Source of the DNA: Sphingomonas panacisoli
GTDB taxonomy: Bacteria > Pseudomonadota > Alphaproteobacteria > Sphingomonadales > Sphingomonadaceae
DNA: 64,000 bases
Assembly: GCF_007859635.1 (NCBI RefSeq)
Contig: NZ_CP042306.1
Location: forward strand, 62,001-126,000
Direction: 5' to 3'
Of this stretch, positions 1 through 8,290 are shown one piece after another (the stretch's first letter is position 1; every line of letters starts with the position of its first letter). The notes beneath the pieces were generated by a model. That model was not told where the DNA came from. It worked only from the letters and a program-made list of their open reading frames with translations, and did not search any database. The translations under genes were made by a program, and so were the position numbers.

Positions 1-69
1 GCAACACGATTAGGCGTTCGTTTACCAATTAGGGCGCAGGCTCCATTCGTCCCAACAGGAGTTCGGGCG

Positions 70-372
70 ATGGGGGTTCAGGAATACGATCTCGCGGCGG
101 CGTGCGCGAAGCTCAACATGATGGCGGGCCATGCCCGTCCGGCCGACTTGGCGGGTGCGGTCGATGCGATCCGCGCCATGGCGCAGAGCCAAGGGAGATT
201 GCCCGTCGTGGCGGTCGCGCGGGCGATCGAGGCGGCGCTGGCGCGGGGCGAGCGTGGAGTCGCCGTCCAGGGCTGGATCGCGATGCTGAGCGAGGCGGTC
301 GGCTGCGATCGCAGCGATGCCGATTGCACCAGCATCTATCTCGCCGCGGGCGCGGTGCGGCTGGCCTACTAG
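70..372 (+). CDS. Small hypothetical protein (100 aa)
   Basis: I do not recognise this family. The reading frame opens with ATG eight bases after a good ribosome-binding sequence (CAGGAG, about 56-61) and runs 100 residues. The product is alanine-rich and predicted soluble and helical, with no signal peptide or membrane segment. Two cysteines sit close together near residues 83-88. It ends four bases before the downstream membrane-protein gene, so the two are probably cotranscribed. Composition fits the neighbouring coding sequence, which makes a real gene likely, but function is unknown. Confidence 0.6.
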   Translation: MGVQEYDLAAACAKLNMMAGHARPADLAGAVDAIRAMAQSQGRLPVVAVARAIEAALARGERGVAVQGWIAMLSEAVGCDRSDADCTSIYLAAGAVRLAY

Positions 373-376
373 ACCC

Positions 377-931
377 ATGGACTCGTTGATGGCGGCGCTG
401 GTCGCGGCGCTGCTGATTCGCGCGACCGATCGCTCGGCCGCCTGGGTCGCCGTTGCCGCCGAGCAAAGCCGCAGGACCGGCCCGGTGCTGGGTGGCGCGT
501 TCATCGCCTTGATCGTGACGCACGCAATTGCCGCGACGGCGGGCTATTTCGTCGGGCAGCATATCACGCCCAATCCCAAACTATTGATGCTCGGGCTCGC
601 CTTGCTGGCCGCTGCCGCCGGGTCGGTGTGGCCGGGCAAGGCCAAGCCGGTCGCGTGCCGTCGTCCGTTCGTCGATACGGCGGCGCATCTGATATCGACC
701 GGGCTCGGCGGGCGGGGCGAGTTCGTGATCTTCGCGATTTCGCTCAGCGGCCTGCCGGTGCTGGCTGGGGTAGGCGGCGTGATCGGCAGCCTGGTCGTGC
801 TGGGTTTTGCCGCAGTTGCGGGCGATGCGTTGTGGCGGGGTCTTCCGGATCGCGTGGCGGGTTGGGTCGTTGGGATATTGCTCGGCATCACCGGCACCTG
901 GCAGGCGTTGGCGGCGCTGCGCCTGATCTAG
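377..931 (+). CDS. TMEM165/GDT1 (UPF0016)-like membrane protein, degenerate motifs
   Basis: A 184-residue protein that is almost entirely hydrophobic, with about six membrane segments in two pseudo-symmetric halves separated by a short hydrophilic stretch (near residues 90-105). This layout matches the GDT1/TMEM165 family of cation (Mn2+/Ca2+) exporters. Each half of that family normally carries an E-x-G-D-K/R-S/T motif. Here the first is reduced to A-T-D-R-S (about residues 15-19) and the second to G-G-R-G-E-F, so the usual metal ligands are largely missing. The ATG at 377 was chosen over an upstream start that would overlap the previous gene. Family membership is inferred from topology and residual motifs. 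Confidence 0.5.
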   Translation: MDSLMAALVAALLIRATDRSAAWVAVAAEQSRRTGPVLGGAFIALIVTHAIAATAGYFVGQHITPNPKLLMLGLALLAAAAGSVWPGKAKPVACRRPFVDTAAHLISTGLGGRGEFVIFAISLSGLPVLAGVGGVIGSLVVLGFAAVAGDALWRGLPDRVAGWVVGILLGITGTWQALAALRLI

Positions 932-1026
932 GGGGCGATTACACCAAGCGATAAAAACGCTGCACGGCGGCGGAGCGTTTCCGATATGGATTCGTTCACG
1001 AAACGACTCGCCAAGCAGGAGCTGCT

Positions 1027-1518
1027 ATGTCCACGTCCGACCTCAAAACCCCGACCGATCTGACCAGCAACGCGACCAAGAGCGTGCAGGACGCGCTCAA
1101 CGCGATTCTCGCTGATACGTTCGCGCTGTATATGAAGACCAAGAACTTCCACTGGCACGTCAGCGGCCCGCATTTCCGCGACTATCACCTGATGCTCGAC
1201 GAGCAGGCGGCGCAGATCTTCGCATCGACCGACGACATTGCCGAGCGCGTGCGCAAAACGGGGAACACGACGTTGCGATCGATCGGCGACATCGCGCGGC
1301 ACCAGACGATCAAGGACAACGACAAGGATTTCGTCGGACCCGACGCGATGCTGAAGGAGTTGCGCGACGACAATCTGGCGCTGGTCGAGCATCTGCGCGA
1401 GGCAAAGGACATCGCCGACGACGCCAAGGACAATGCGACCAGCGCGATGATCGACGATTGGACCGACCAGGCCGAACGCCGCGCCTGGTTCCTGTTCGAG
1501 GCTGGGCGGAAAGCCTAA
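1027..1518 (+). CDS. dps: Dps family DNA-binding ferritin-like protein
   Basis: A 163-residue protein of the Dps family, which forms 12-subunit cages that oxidise and store iron using peroxide and protect DNA in starvation and oxidative stress. The ferroxidase-region signature is visible in the first third: K-N-F-H-W-H-V-S-G-P-H-F, followed by H-x-x-L-D-E-Q (about residues 38-62). Length is typical. The start follows a strong CAGGAG site six bases upstream. The gene stands alone after a 95-base gap, and its TAA stop overlaps by four bases the stop of the convergent metallophosphoesterase gene. Confidence 0.93.
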   Translation: MSTSDLKTPTDLTSNATKSVQDALNAILADTFALYMKTKNFHWHVSGPHFRDYHLMLDEQAAQIFASTDDIAERVRKTGNTTLRSIGDIARHQTIKDNDKDFVGPDAMLKELRDDNLALVEHLREAKDIADDAKDNATSAMIDDWTDQAERRAWFLFEAGRKA

Positions 1519-2330
1519 GGGCCGAGCGTCAGCAGCCAGAGATCGGGCGGCTCGCCGATACGGATCGGCGGGCCGCTCGTGCCGAGCCCGCCGGTGACCA
1601 CCACAATGCGCTTGCCCTCGCGAACGACGCCGCAGCGATAGCGTTTGTCGTACGGCTGGCGGCCCGGCGACCAGCCGAATATCCGCACCTGGCCGCAATG
1701 CGTATGCCCCGCGAGCAGCACGCTGCCGTCGGGCAGGAGCGGGAAGATGCTCGGCGAGTGCGTCAGGAACAGGCGGCCACCGGACACATGCTCCATCGCC
1801 GTCACGGTGGCGGGAATGTTGCTGTGATAGGAAAAGCGATCGCCGATCACGCCGATCGCCAGCGGCCCGCGCGCGATGGCCTGGTTTTCCAATACGGTGA
1901 TCCCGGCGCGCTCGAGCTGGCCGCGCACCGCGGCTGCGCCGGTCCAATTGTCATGGTTGCCAAGCATCGCGACGACGCCCAGCGGTGCCTTCAGCCGCGA
2001 CAGCGGCGCGACCATCGCTTCGCCGATCGTGGCCGCGCTGTTCGCCGCGTGGCCGTTGATCATGTCGCCCGCGATGAAGACGATGTCGGGCTTCAGCGCG
2101 TTGATCTGATCGACGATGCGCGTGAGCCGTCCGGCGTCCATCGCCCAAGAGCCGATATGCACATCGCTGATCAACACCGCGCGCACCGGCTTCGCGCCGG
2201 CCGGCCAACCCGGTAGCAACAGGGTGGCCGTGCGGACCACGGGATCGCGCCGCGCTTCCAGCATGCCATACCCGAACAGCCCCGCCACCAGCAGGATCAG
2301 AACGAGCATGACGACGAGCAGCTTGCGCAT
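1515..2330 (-). CDS. Membrane-anchored metallophosphoesterase (YkuE/LpxG-like)
   Basis: A 271-residue calcineurin-like phosphoesterase. An N-terminal membrane anchor (about residues 3-22) is followed by the metal-binding motifs in order: L-I-S-D-V-H (near 55), A-G-D-M, G-N-H-D-N (near 120), a late T-H-S and A-G-H-T-H-C-G-Q (near 215). The family includes cell-envelope phosphodiesterases such as YkuE and the UDP-diacylglucosamine pyrophosphatase LpxG; which substrate applies here cannot be read from sequence. The ATG at 2330 is preferred over an in-frame TTG two codons earlier. Its stop interlocks with that of dps. Confidence 0.85.
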   Translation of the reverse strand: MRKLLVVMLVLILLVAGLFGYGMLEARRDPVVRTATLLLPGWPAGAKPVRAVLISDVHIGSWAMDAGRLTRIVDQINALKPDIVFIAGDMINGHAANSAATIGEAMVAPLSRLKAPLGVVAMLGNHDNWTGAAAVRGQLERAGITVLENQAIARGPLAIGVIGDRFSYHSNIPATVTAMEHVSGGRLFLTHSPSIFPLLPDGSVLLAGHTHCGQVRIFGWSPGRQPYDKRYRCGVVREGKRIVVVTGGLGTSGPPIRIGEPPDLWLLTLGP

Positions 2331-2394
2331 GCGCAATCGTTAGCGCGGCGTAACGGAGCGCGGAACTCCCCGTTTCGCGCTAGGTTGTCCCGAT

Positions 2395-3966
2395 ATGCAC
2401 GCCTTCGCGCAGCTCCTCGATTCGCTGATCTACACGCGGTCGCGCAATGCCAAGCTCAAGCTGATCGGCGATTATCTGCGCGCCACGCCCGATCCCGATC
2501 GCGGTTGGGCGATGGCGGCGTTGACCGGCGACCTCGATCTCAAGGCAGTGAAGCCGGCGGTGATCCGCGCCTTGATCGAGGAGCGCGTCGATCCGGTGCT
2601 GTTCCGGATGAGCCGCGATTATGTCGGCGACACGGCGGAGACGATCGCGTTGCTGTGGCCGGGCGCCGACGACGGGGCGGGCGAGCCGCTGTCGGTGTCG
2701 AACGTCGTCGATACGCTCAACAGCCTGTCGCGGTCGGACGCGCCCGCCGCGCTCGCCGCGATGCTCGACCGGATGGATGCCGAGGAGCGGTTCGCCTTGC
2801 TCAAGATGGCGACCGGCGCTTTGCGGATCGGCGTGTCGGCCCGGCTGGCGAAGACCGCGCTCGCCAATGCCTTCGGGGTCGAGGTCGATGCGGTCGAAGA
2901 GGTGTGGCACGCGATCCGTCCGCCTTATGCCGAACTGTTCGACTGGGTCGAAGGGCGCGGCGAGCAACCGACCGCCGCCGACGTGCCGGTGTTTCGCCCG
3001 TTCATGCTCGCGCATCCGCTCGAGGAGTTGCGCGTCGATTTGAAGGACTATGCCGCCGAGTGGAAATGGGACGGCATCCGCGTGCAACTGGTCCATGTCG
3101 GCGGCGAGACCCGGCTCTACAGCCGCGCGGGCGACGACATCACCGGCAGTTTCCCCGACGTGGCCTCGGCCTTCGCGACGCCCGGCGTGCTCGACGGCGA
3201 GTTGATGGTGAAGGGCGAGTTCCAGGGCGGCGAGGCGGCGAGCTTCAACGCCTTGCAGCAGCGGCTGGGGCGCAAGGTCGTGTCTGGCAAGATGCTGGCC
3301 GACTATCCCGCGTTCGTGCGGCTCTACGACATATTGTTCGACGGCGCCGAGGATCTGCGTCCGCTGACCTGGACCGAGCGGCGCAAGCGGCTCGAGGCGT
3401 TCGCCAGGCACCTCGACCCCGATCGCTTCGACGTCAGCGCGCTGATCGACGCCGCCGACTTCGACGCGCTCGAGGAAGTCCGCGCCGGTGCGCGTGACGC
3501 CGCGATCGAGGGCGTCATGCTCAAGCGCCGCGACTCGGATTACGTCGCCGGCCGCCGCACCGGTCTGTGGTACAAATGGAAGCGCGATCCGCTGACCGCC
3601 GATTGCGTGATGATGTACGCGCAGCGCGGCAGCGGGCGGCGATCGTCCTATTACAGCGACTATACCTTCGGCTGCTGGACCGAGGACGGCGAATTGCTGC
3701 CGGTCGGCAAGGCCTATTCGGGGATCACCGACGACGAGCTGAAAATGCTCGACAGCTTCGTGCGCAACCACACGCTCAACCGGTTCGGCCCGGTGCGCGA
3801 GGTCGAGAAGACGCTTGTGCTCGAAGTCGCGTTCGATTCGATCCACGAATCGAAACGCCACAAATCGGGCGTCGCGATGCGCTTCCCCCGCATCCACCGC
3901 ATCCGCACCGACAAGCCCGCGGCGGAGGCCGATCGGCTCGATACCCTCAAGCGGATGATCACCTGA
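2395..3966 (+). CDS. ATP-dependent DNA ligase (ligase-associated repair type)
   Basis: A 523-residue ATP-dependent DNA ligase. The N-terminal third is the helical DNA-binding domain. The adenylation domain carries motif I K-W-D-G-I-R with the AMP-accepting lysine at about residue 224, motif III L-D-G-E-L and motifs IV/V E-G-V-M-L-K-R and Y-K-W-K-R. The C-terminal OB-fold domain follows. Size and organisation match the ligase that gives its name to the ligase-associated DNA damage response set (DEXH helicase, MBL exonuclease, PdeM phosphoesterase), not NHEJ LigD, because no polymerase or nuclease domain is attached. The three partners are in the window at 12.7-22.5 kb. A TGACAC repeat lies just after the stop. 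Confidence 0.93.
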   Translation: MHAFAQLLDSLIYTRSRNAKLKLIGDYLRATPDPDRGWAMAALTGDLDLKAVKPAVIRALIEERVDPVLFRMSRDYVGDTAETIALLWPGADDGAGEPLSVSNVVDTLNSLSRSDAPAALAAMLDRMDAEERFALLKMATGALRIGVSARLAKTALANAFGVEVDAVEEVWHAIRPPYAELFDWVEGRGEQPTAADVPVFRPFMLAHPLEELRVDLKDYAAEWKWDGIRVQLVHVGGETRLYSRAGDDITGSFPDVASAFATPGVLDGELMVKGEFQGGEAASFNALQQRLGRKVVSGKMLADYPAFVRLYDILFDGAEDLRPLTWTERRKRLEAFARHLDPDRFDVSALIDAADFDALEEVRAGARDAAIEGVMLKRRDSDYVAGRRTGLWYKWKRDPLTADCVMMYAQRGSGRRSSYYSDYTFGCWTEDGELLPVGKAYSGITDDELKMLDSFVRNHTLNRFGPVREVEKTLVLEVAFDSIHESKRHKSGVAMRFPRIHRIRTDKPAAEADRLDTLKRMIT

Positions 3967-3973
3967 ATCGCGT

Positions 3974-4001
3974 GCTAAGTTGACACCAAGTTGACACTAG
4001 C
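3974..4001 (+). repeat. 28-base TGACAC element, copy 1, just after ligase stop
   Basis: The sequence contains two direct copies of AAGTTGACAC spaced 11 bases apart, starting eight bases after the ligase stop codon. The reverse complement of 56096-56123 matches it at 25 of 28 positions. Both copies sit in sense orientation directly behind a stop codon, and the last 13 bases of that second copy recur behind rodZ (49826-49838). What it does is unknown; it could be a regulator-binding site or a dispersed repeat. Confidence 0.6.
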
Positions 4002-4023
4002 GACGTCGTCCGGCCGACCGGAA

Positions 4024-4043
4024 CCTCCCGACCGGCAGGGAGG
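4024..4043 (+). terminator. Weak hairpin downstream of ligase gene
   Basis: CCTCCC (4024-4029) can pair with GGGAGG (4038-4043) around an 8-base loop. No T-run follows, so this is only a weak candidate for transcription termination after the ligase gene. The rest of the 3967-4161 gap shows nothing I can identify. Confidence 0.25.
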
Positions 4044-4161
4044 ATATCGGCAAATCGCGGGGGGCGTGAGCATAGGCGGACGCTGACAAATCAAATCCAA
4101 CATTGCCAGCCTTTTCGCGGCGCCCTTGCTCGCGCGCCGGACTTGGGCGAACGCGGGCGGC

Positions 4162-4995
4162 ATGACTCCCGTCGCGCTCGCCTCGCTGCTCATGATCGCT
4201 TCGGGCGCGATCCACGCGATGGTCAGCGCGATCGTCAAAGGCGGCAAGAGCAAGATGGCGTCGCGCGCCGCAACCGACAGCACGAGCGCGACGATCCTGT
4301 TGCCCGCCATCGCGATCGTGCCCTGGCCGACCGGCGCGTGGGGCTGGCTCGCGGCGAGCACGGTCGTCCACCTGCTCTATCTCTACGCGATGATCCGCAC
4401 GTACGAGGTCGCGGATTTCTCTGCGGCGTATCCGGCGATGCGCGGCACTGCACCGTTGCTGACCGCGGCGATCAGCGTCGGGTTGTTCGGCGAACACCTC
4501 GATACGCCGGTCGCGATCGGGATCGTGATGATCGGTGCGGCCCTGTTCACCCTGGTGTTCCATCGTCATCTCGGGCGCAACGCGCTCGGCTGGGCGATGA
4601 CGACCGGTGCGATGACCGCGCTCTACACGGTCGCCGACGCGCACGGCGTCCGCGCGGCGCCGACGCCGTTCAGTTATATCGCGTGGGATTTCGTGCTGCT
4701 CGGCGTCGTGAGCGTCAGCGTGTTCGCCACGGCGACTCGCGGGCGCGTCTTTGCCGACATGCGCAGCGCGTGGCGGCCGTGCGCGGTGGCGGGGGTGCTG
4801 TCGATCGTGACGTACGGCCTTGCGCTCTATGCTTTGTCGTTCGGCCCGACCGCGCCGCTCGCCGCGTTGCGCGAGACGGGGATGGTAACCGCCTTGCTAC
4901 TCGCCATCGTGTTCCTGAAGGAGCGCGTCACCGCCGCCCGCGCGATCGCGGTGTTCGGTATCCTCGGCGGCGCGGCGCTGATCTTGGCGGGGTAG
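4162..4995 (+). CDS. EamA/DMT-family transporter
   Basis: A 277-residue integral membrane protein with about ten hydrophobic segments arranged as two repeats, the layout of the drug/metabolite transporter (EamA) superfamily of small-molecule exporters. The first repeat has the family-typical A-A-Y-P-A-M-R-G-T segment (about residue 95) and the second a late R-E-T-G-M-V stretch followed by an F-L-K-E-R turn. Substrate is not predictable. The ATG at 4162 is chosen because the frame-open sequence upstream lacks a hydrophobic or conserved start. It converges with the cold-shock gene across an inverted repeat. Confidence 0.8.
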   Translation: MTPVALASLLMIASGAIHAMVSAIVKGGKSKMASRAATDSTSATILLPAIAIVPWPTGAWGWLAASTVVHLLYLYAMIRTYEVADFSAAYPAMRGTAPLLTAAISVGLFGEHLDTPVAIGIVMIGAALFTLVFHRHLGRNALGWAMTTGAMTALYTVADAHGVRAAPTPFSYIAWDFVLLGVVSVSVFATATRGRVFADMRSAWRPCAVAGVLSIVTYGLALYALSFGPTAPLAALRETGMVTALLLAIVFLKERVTAARAIAVFGILGGAALILAG

Positions 4996-5020
4996 CGGCC
5001 CGACCTTTGTGCAAGCGGAC

Positions 5021-5098
5021 GCAGTGCTCCGGCGAAAGCTGCAGCGTTGGCGCACAAGGCTCCGATCGCCTACGCTCCGGCCTTCGCCGCAGCACTGC
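5021..5098. repeat. Long imperfect inverted repeat between convergent genes
   Basis: A 19-base arm at 5021-5039 (beginning GCAGTGCTCCGGCGAA) pairs with 5080-5098 with two mismatches, around a 40-base loop. It lies between the EamA gene and the convergent cold-shock gene. It resembles the palindromic intergenic elements found at other convergent gene ends in this window and may act as an RNA-stabilising or terminating hairpin. Confidence 0.6.
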
Positions 5099-5128
5099 CA
5101 AATGTGTAACCGCGGTCTCGCGGCCACG

Positions 5129-5163
5129 AAAAAGCCCGGCGTGCGATGTCTCGCGCGCCGGGC
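5129..5163 (-). terminator. Rho-independent terminator of cold-shock gene
   Basis: Read on the minus strand, GCCCGGCG (5163-5156) pairs with CGCCGGGC (5141-5134) and is followed directly by five T residues (5133-5129). It begins 26 bases after the stop codon of the cold-shock gene, a classic intrinsic terminator. Confidence 0.8.
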
Positions 5164-5188
5164 CTCTCGTTCCCGCTAGGGATGCGAA

Positions 5189-5998
5189 TCAGATCGCGGT
5201 GAGGTTCACCGCCGCGTGCTTGCCGCGGCGCGTGTCGATCTCGAGCTCGAATTCGAGCCGGTCGCCCTCGTTGAGGTTAGTCATGCCGGCGCGTTCCACC
5301 GCGGAGATGTGAACGAACGCATCGGGCTGGCCGTCGTCGCGCTGAATGAAGCCGAAGCCCTTCATCGCGTTGAAGAACTTGACCGTGCCGGTCGCCTTCT
5401 CGCCGGTCAACTCGCGCCCGCCGCCGCCACCGCCGGCGCGCGGACCCGCATCGCGATCGCGCGGCGGACCACGGTCGGTCACCGGCATCGGCTCGCCGTC
5501 GATCTTCAGGTCGGTCGCCGAAATGCGCCCACCGCGATCGACCAGGGTGAAGCCGAGCGGCTGGCCCTCGGCCAGACCAGTCAGCCCGGCCTGCTCGACC
5601 GCGCTGATGTGAACGAACACGTCTTCACCGCCGTCGTCACGAACGACGAAGCCGAAGCCCTTCTGGCCGTTGAAGAATTTGACCACGCCGGTGCCTTCGC
5701 CGACGACCTGCGGGGGCATGCCGCCACCACCGCCGCCGCCGCCACGGAAGCCGCCACCGCCGCCGCCGCCACGGAATCCACCGCCGCCGCCGCCGCCGAA
5801 GCCGCCGCCACCACCGCCGCGATAGCCACCGCCACCGCCGCCGCCGTAACCGCCGCCGCCACCGAATCGGTCGCCGCCGCCGAAGCCGCCGCCACCGAAA
5901 TCACCGCCGCCGCCACCAAAATCGTCGCCGCCGAAACTGTCGCGCTTGTCGCGGCCGCGTCCACCACGGTTCCCGCGGCCACCTTTATCGAAACTCAT
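5189..5998 (-). CDS. Double cold-shock-domain protein with glycine-rich N-terminal arm
   Basis: A 269-residue protein with two cold-shock domains at about residues 101-166 and 201-269. Both have intact RNA-binding motifs: K-G-F-G-F-V (113-118) with V-F-V-H-I-S (127-132), and K-G-F-G-F-I (213-218) with A-F-V-H-I-S (227-232). Residues 5-93 are a low-complexity arm of glycine runs broken by F, Y, R and D, including R-G-G-R-G-R. Paired cold-shock domains are common in alphaproteobacteria, but the long FG/RGG-like N-terminal arm is unusual. The likely role is RNA or ssDNA chaperoning. ATG 5998 is used; an upstream in-frame start adds 12 unremarkable residues. A 206-base divergent gap separates it from terC. 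Confidence 0.88.
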   Translation of the reverse strand: MSFDKGGRGNRGGRGRDKRDSFGGDDFGGGGGDFGGGGFGGGDRFGGGGGYGGGGGGGYRGGGGGGFGGGGGGGFRGGGGGGGFRGGGGGGGGMPPQVVGEGTGVVKFFNGQKGFGFVVRDDGGEDVFVHISAVEQAGLTGLAEGQPLGFTLVDRGGRISATDLKIDGEPMPVTDRGPPRDRDAGPRAGGGGGGRELTGEKATGTVKFFNAMKGFGFIQRDDGQPDAFVHISAVERAGMTNLNEGDRLEFELEIDTRRGKHAAVNLTAI

Positions 5999-6204
5999 GC
6001 CCTGTTCGTCTTTCCGGTCCGCCCAAAATTCCAATCAAGGACCAACACGCCGGACGACGGACGCAGCCCTTCAGGCGCAGACAACAGCGCCTCTTTTCGA
6101 GTCTTAGACCAAAATATGGCCGTCCGCGAACAAAATCGTCGGTATTCCTGCCCTTCTCATCGCGATACTTGCGCGGGCGTTGCTCAGACGGCACAGCCTA
6201 GGCG

Positions 6205-7002
6205 ATGTCGATCATCGAATTGCTTGCCAGTCCGGCCGCGTGGGCGGCGCTCCTCACGCTGATCGTGATGGAGGTCGTGCTCGGCATCGACAATCTGGTG
6301 TTCATCTCGATCCTGTCGAACAAGCTGCCCGAGGCGGAGCGGTCGCGCACGCGGCGAATCGGCATCACGCTGGCGCTGGTGATGCGGATCGCATTGCTGT
6401 TTTCGATCTTCATCATCGTCGGCTTGGTGAAGCCGGTGTTCGACCTGGGGCTGACCGGCGCGCTCGACGCGCACGGCAATCCGACGTTCGAGACGGCGTT
6501 CTCGATCCGCGACCTGATCCTGATCGCGGGCGGCCTGTTTCTGATCTACAAGGCGACCAAGGAAATCCACCACAGCGTCGATCCCGACGAATCCGATTCG
6601 GCGCTTGATAAGACCAACAGCCAGAAGTCGCTCGGATTTACGGCGGCGATCGTCCAGATCCTGGCGCTCGACCTGGTGTTCTCGATCGATTCGATCCTGA
6701 CCGCGGTCGGCATGACCGACGAATTGCCGATCATGATCGCGGCGGTGGTGGTCGCGGTCGGCGTGATGATGCTGGCGGCGGACCCGTTGGGGAATTTCAT
6801 CGAGAAGAATCCGACCGTGGTGATGCTCGCGCTCGGATTCCTGCTGATGATCGGGCTGGTGCTGATCGCCGACGGCTTCGGCGTCCATGTGCCGAAGGGG
6901 TACGTCTACACCGCGATGGCGTTTTCGGCCGGGGTCGAGATGCTCAATATCTGGAGCCGGCGTGCCCGCGAGCGGCGCAGAGGCAACACCGCCGGCCATT
7001 GA
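6205..7002 (+). CDS. TerC family integral membrane protein
   Basis: A 265-residue membrane protein with about seven hydrophobic segments. It carries the TerC signatures [11 protein letters not shown] in the first helix pair (about residues 23-33) and D-L-V-F-S-I-D-S-I near residue 155, each with acidic residues inside the membrane that are thought to bind metal. TerC proteins are linked to tellurite resistance and, in characterised relatives, to manganese export and metalation of secreted proteins. Length is typical, and it reads divergently from the cold-shock gene. Confidence 0.9.
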   Translation: MSIIELLASPAAWAALLTLIVMEVVLGIDNLVFISILSNKLPEAERSRTRRIGITLALVMRIALLFSIFIIVGLVKPVFDLGLTGALDAHGNPTFETAFSIRDLILIAGGLFLIYKATKEIHHSVDPDESDSALDKTNSQKSLGFTAAIVQILALDLVFSIDSILTAVGMTDELPIMIAAVVVAVGVMMLAADPLGNFIEKNPTVVMLALGFLLMIGLVLIADGFGVHVPKGYVYTAMAFSAGVEMLNIWSRRARERRRGNTAGH

Positions 7003-7033
7003 GCGTTAAGCCGGATCGGACTAGGCGAAGGCG

Positions 7034-7654
7034 ATGACGGTTCACCTCCACGAAGAAGACATTCCCGCCGGCCTGTTCGCGCCGGGCGCCGCGATCGCGG
7101 TCGATACCGAGACGATGGGCTTGGTCACGCCGCGCGACCGGCTCTGCCTGGTCCAGCTGTCCGACGGCGGACCCGACGAACATCTCGTGCGGTTCGCCGC
7201 CGGCAGCACGTACGACGCGCCCAATCTGAAGGCGTTGCTTGCCGATCCGGCGCGCGAGAAGCTCTATCATTTCGCGCGGTTCGATCTGGCGGCGGTCAAA
7301 TATTATCTCGGGGTCACCGCCGGCCCGGTCTATTGCACAAAGACCGCGTCGCGGCTGATCCGCACGTACACCGACCGGCATGGCTTGAAGGAGTTGGTTC
7401 GCGAGCTGCTCGGCATCGACATCTCGAAACAGCAGCAATCGTCCGACTGGGGCGGCCCCGACCTCAGCGACGCGCAGAAGGATTATGCCGCGTCCGACGT
7501 GCGCTATCTCCACCGCATGCGCGAGGAACTCGATCGTCGTCTGGCACGCGAAGGTCGGACCGAACTCGCCCAGGCGTGCTTCGACTTCCTGCCGTGGCGC
7601 GCCGAACTCGATATCGCCGGCTGGCCGGAAATCGACATCTTCGCGCATGTCTAA
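7034..7654 (+). CDS. rnd: Ribonuclease D, short form without HRDC domain
   Basis: A 206-residue 3'-5' exonuclease of the DEDD family. The acidic motifs are visible: D-T-E-T-M near residue 23 (Exo I), F-D-L-A-A-V-K-Y near residue 80 (Exo II) and Y-A-A-S-D-V-R-Y near residue 155 (Exo III). It lacks the C-terminal HRDC domains of E. coli RNase D, as usual for short alphaproteobacterial forms. Expected role: trimming of tRNA and other structured RNA ends. The stop overlaps the lptC start by 8 bases, so rnd leads the lptC-lptA-lptB-rpoN operon. Confidence 0.9.
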   Translation: MTVHLHEEDIPAGLFAPGAAIAVDTETMGLVTPRDRLCLVQLSDGGPDEHLVRFAAGSTYDAPNLKALLADPAREKLYHFARFDLAAVKYYLGVTAGPVYCTKTASRLIRTYTDRHGLKELVRELLGIDISKQQQSSDWGGPDLSDAQKDYAASDVRYLHRMREELDRRLAREGRTELAQACFDFLPWRAELDIAGWPEIDIFAHV

Positions 7655-8285
7655 AGCCGCAGCCTCCATGCGGTCCCAGCGCGAGCATTGGGCGGCGCCG
7701 GGAAGCGCGCACGATCATCTCGTCGCGGTCCTGCGCATCGTGTTGCCCGCGGCGGTCGGCGTGGTCGCGGCGCTGATGGTGTTCCTGCCGCTGACCTCGG
7801 GCGGCGACGTCAGTTTCGTGCTCGACAAGAACAAGGTCGAGGTGTCGAAGGAGCGGCTGAAAGTCCAGTCGGCGAGCTATCGCGGGCAGGATAACAAGGG
7901 CCAGCCGTTCGTGCTGACCGCCGAAAGCGCGCTGCAGAAAAGCGCCGCGCAGCCCGATGTCGATATGCAGAAGCTGATGGCCGAGCTGCAATTGCCCGAC
8001 GGCTTGGCCAAGCTCGCCGCGCCGAGCGGGAAGTTCAATCCGATCACGCAGCAGATGGACGTCAACGGCCCGATCACCTTTGCCGGCCCCGACAATTACA
8101 CGCTCAACAGCAACGGCGCGATCGTCGATCTGAAGACCAAGACGATGAACGGCAAGGGCGGCGTGTCGGGCACGGTGCCGCAAGGGACGTTCACCGCCGA
8201 CAGCATGAGCGCCGACCTCGACGGACGCGTCGTGCGGCTCGACGGACGCGCGCGCTTGCGGATCGCGCCGCGACGCGCGAAATAG
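7647..8285 (+). CDS. lptC: LPS export system protein LptC
   Basis: A 212-residue LptC-like protein with one N-terminal membrane helix (about residues 27-48) and a periplasmic beta-jellyroll domain. LptC sits on the LptB2FG transporter and passes lipopolysaccharide to LptA. Sequence identity of this family is low, so the call rests on topology, size and position directly before lptA. ATG 7647 overlaps the rnd stop by 8 bases; a start further upstream would read through rnd. Five bases separate it from lptA. Confidence 0.85.
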   Translation: MSKAAASMRSQREHWAAPGSAHDHLVAVLRIVLPAAVGVVAALMVFLPLTSGGDVSFVLDKNKVEVSKERLKVQSASYRGQDNKGQPFVLTAESALQKSAAQPDVDMQKLMAELQLPDGLAKLAAPSGKFNPITQQMDVNGPITFAGPDNYTLNSNGAIVDLKTKTMNGKGGVSGTVPQGTFTADSMSADLDGRVVRLDGRARLRIAPRRAK

Positions 8286-8290
8286 GCGCG

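Noticed and set aside
5720..5940. Short tandem repeats resembling a repeat array
   Set aside because: They are glycine codon runs inside a coding sequence with no spacer structure, so not CRISPR.
5216..6262. Long plus-strand frame of Ala/Thr-rich protein
   Set aside because: It is antisense to the glycine-rich cold-shock gene; the repetitive GCC/ACC codons are the complement of the glycine codons.
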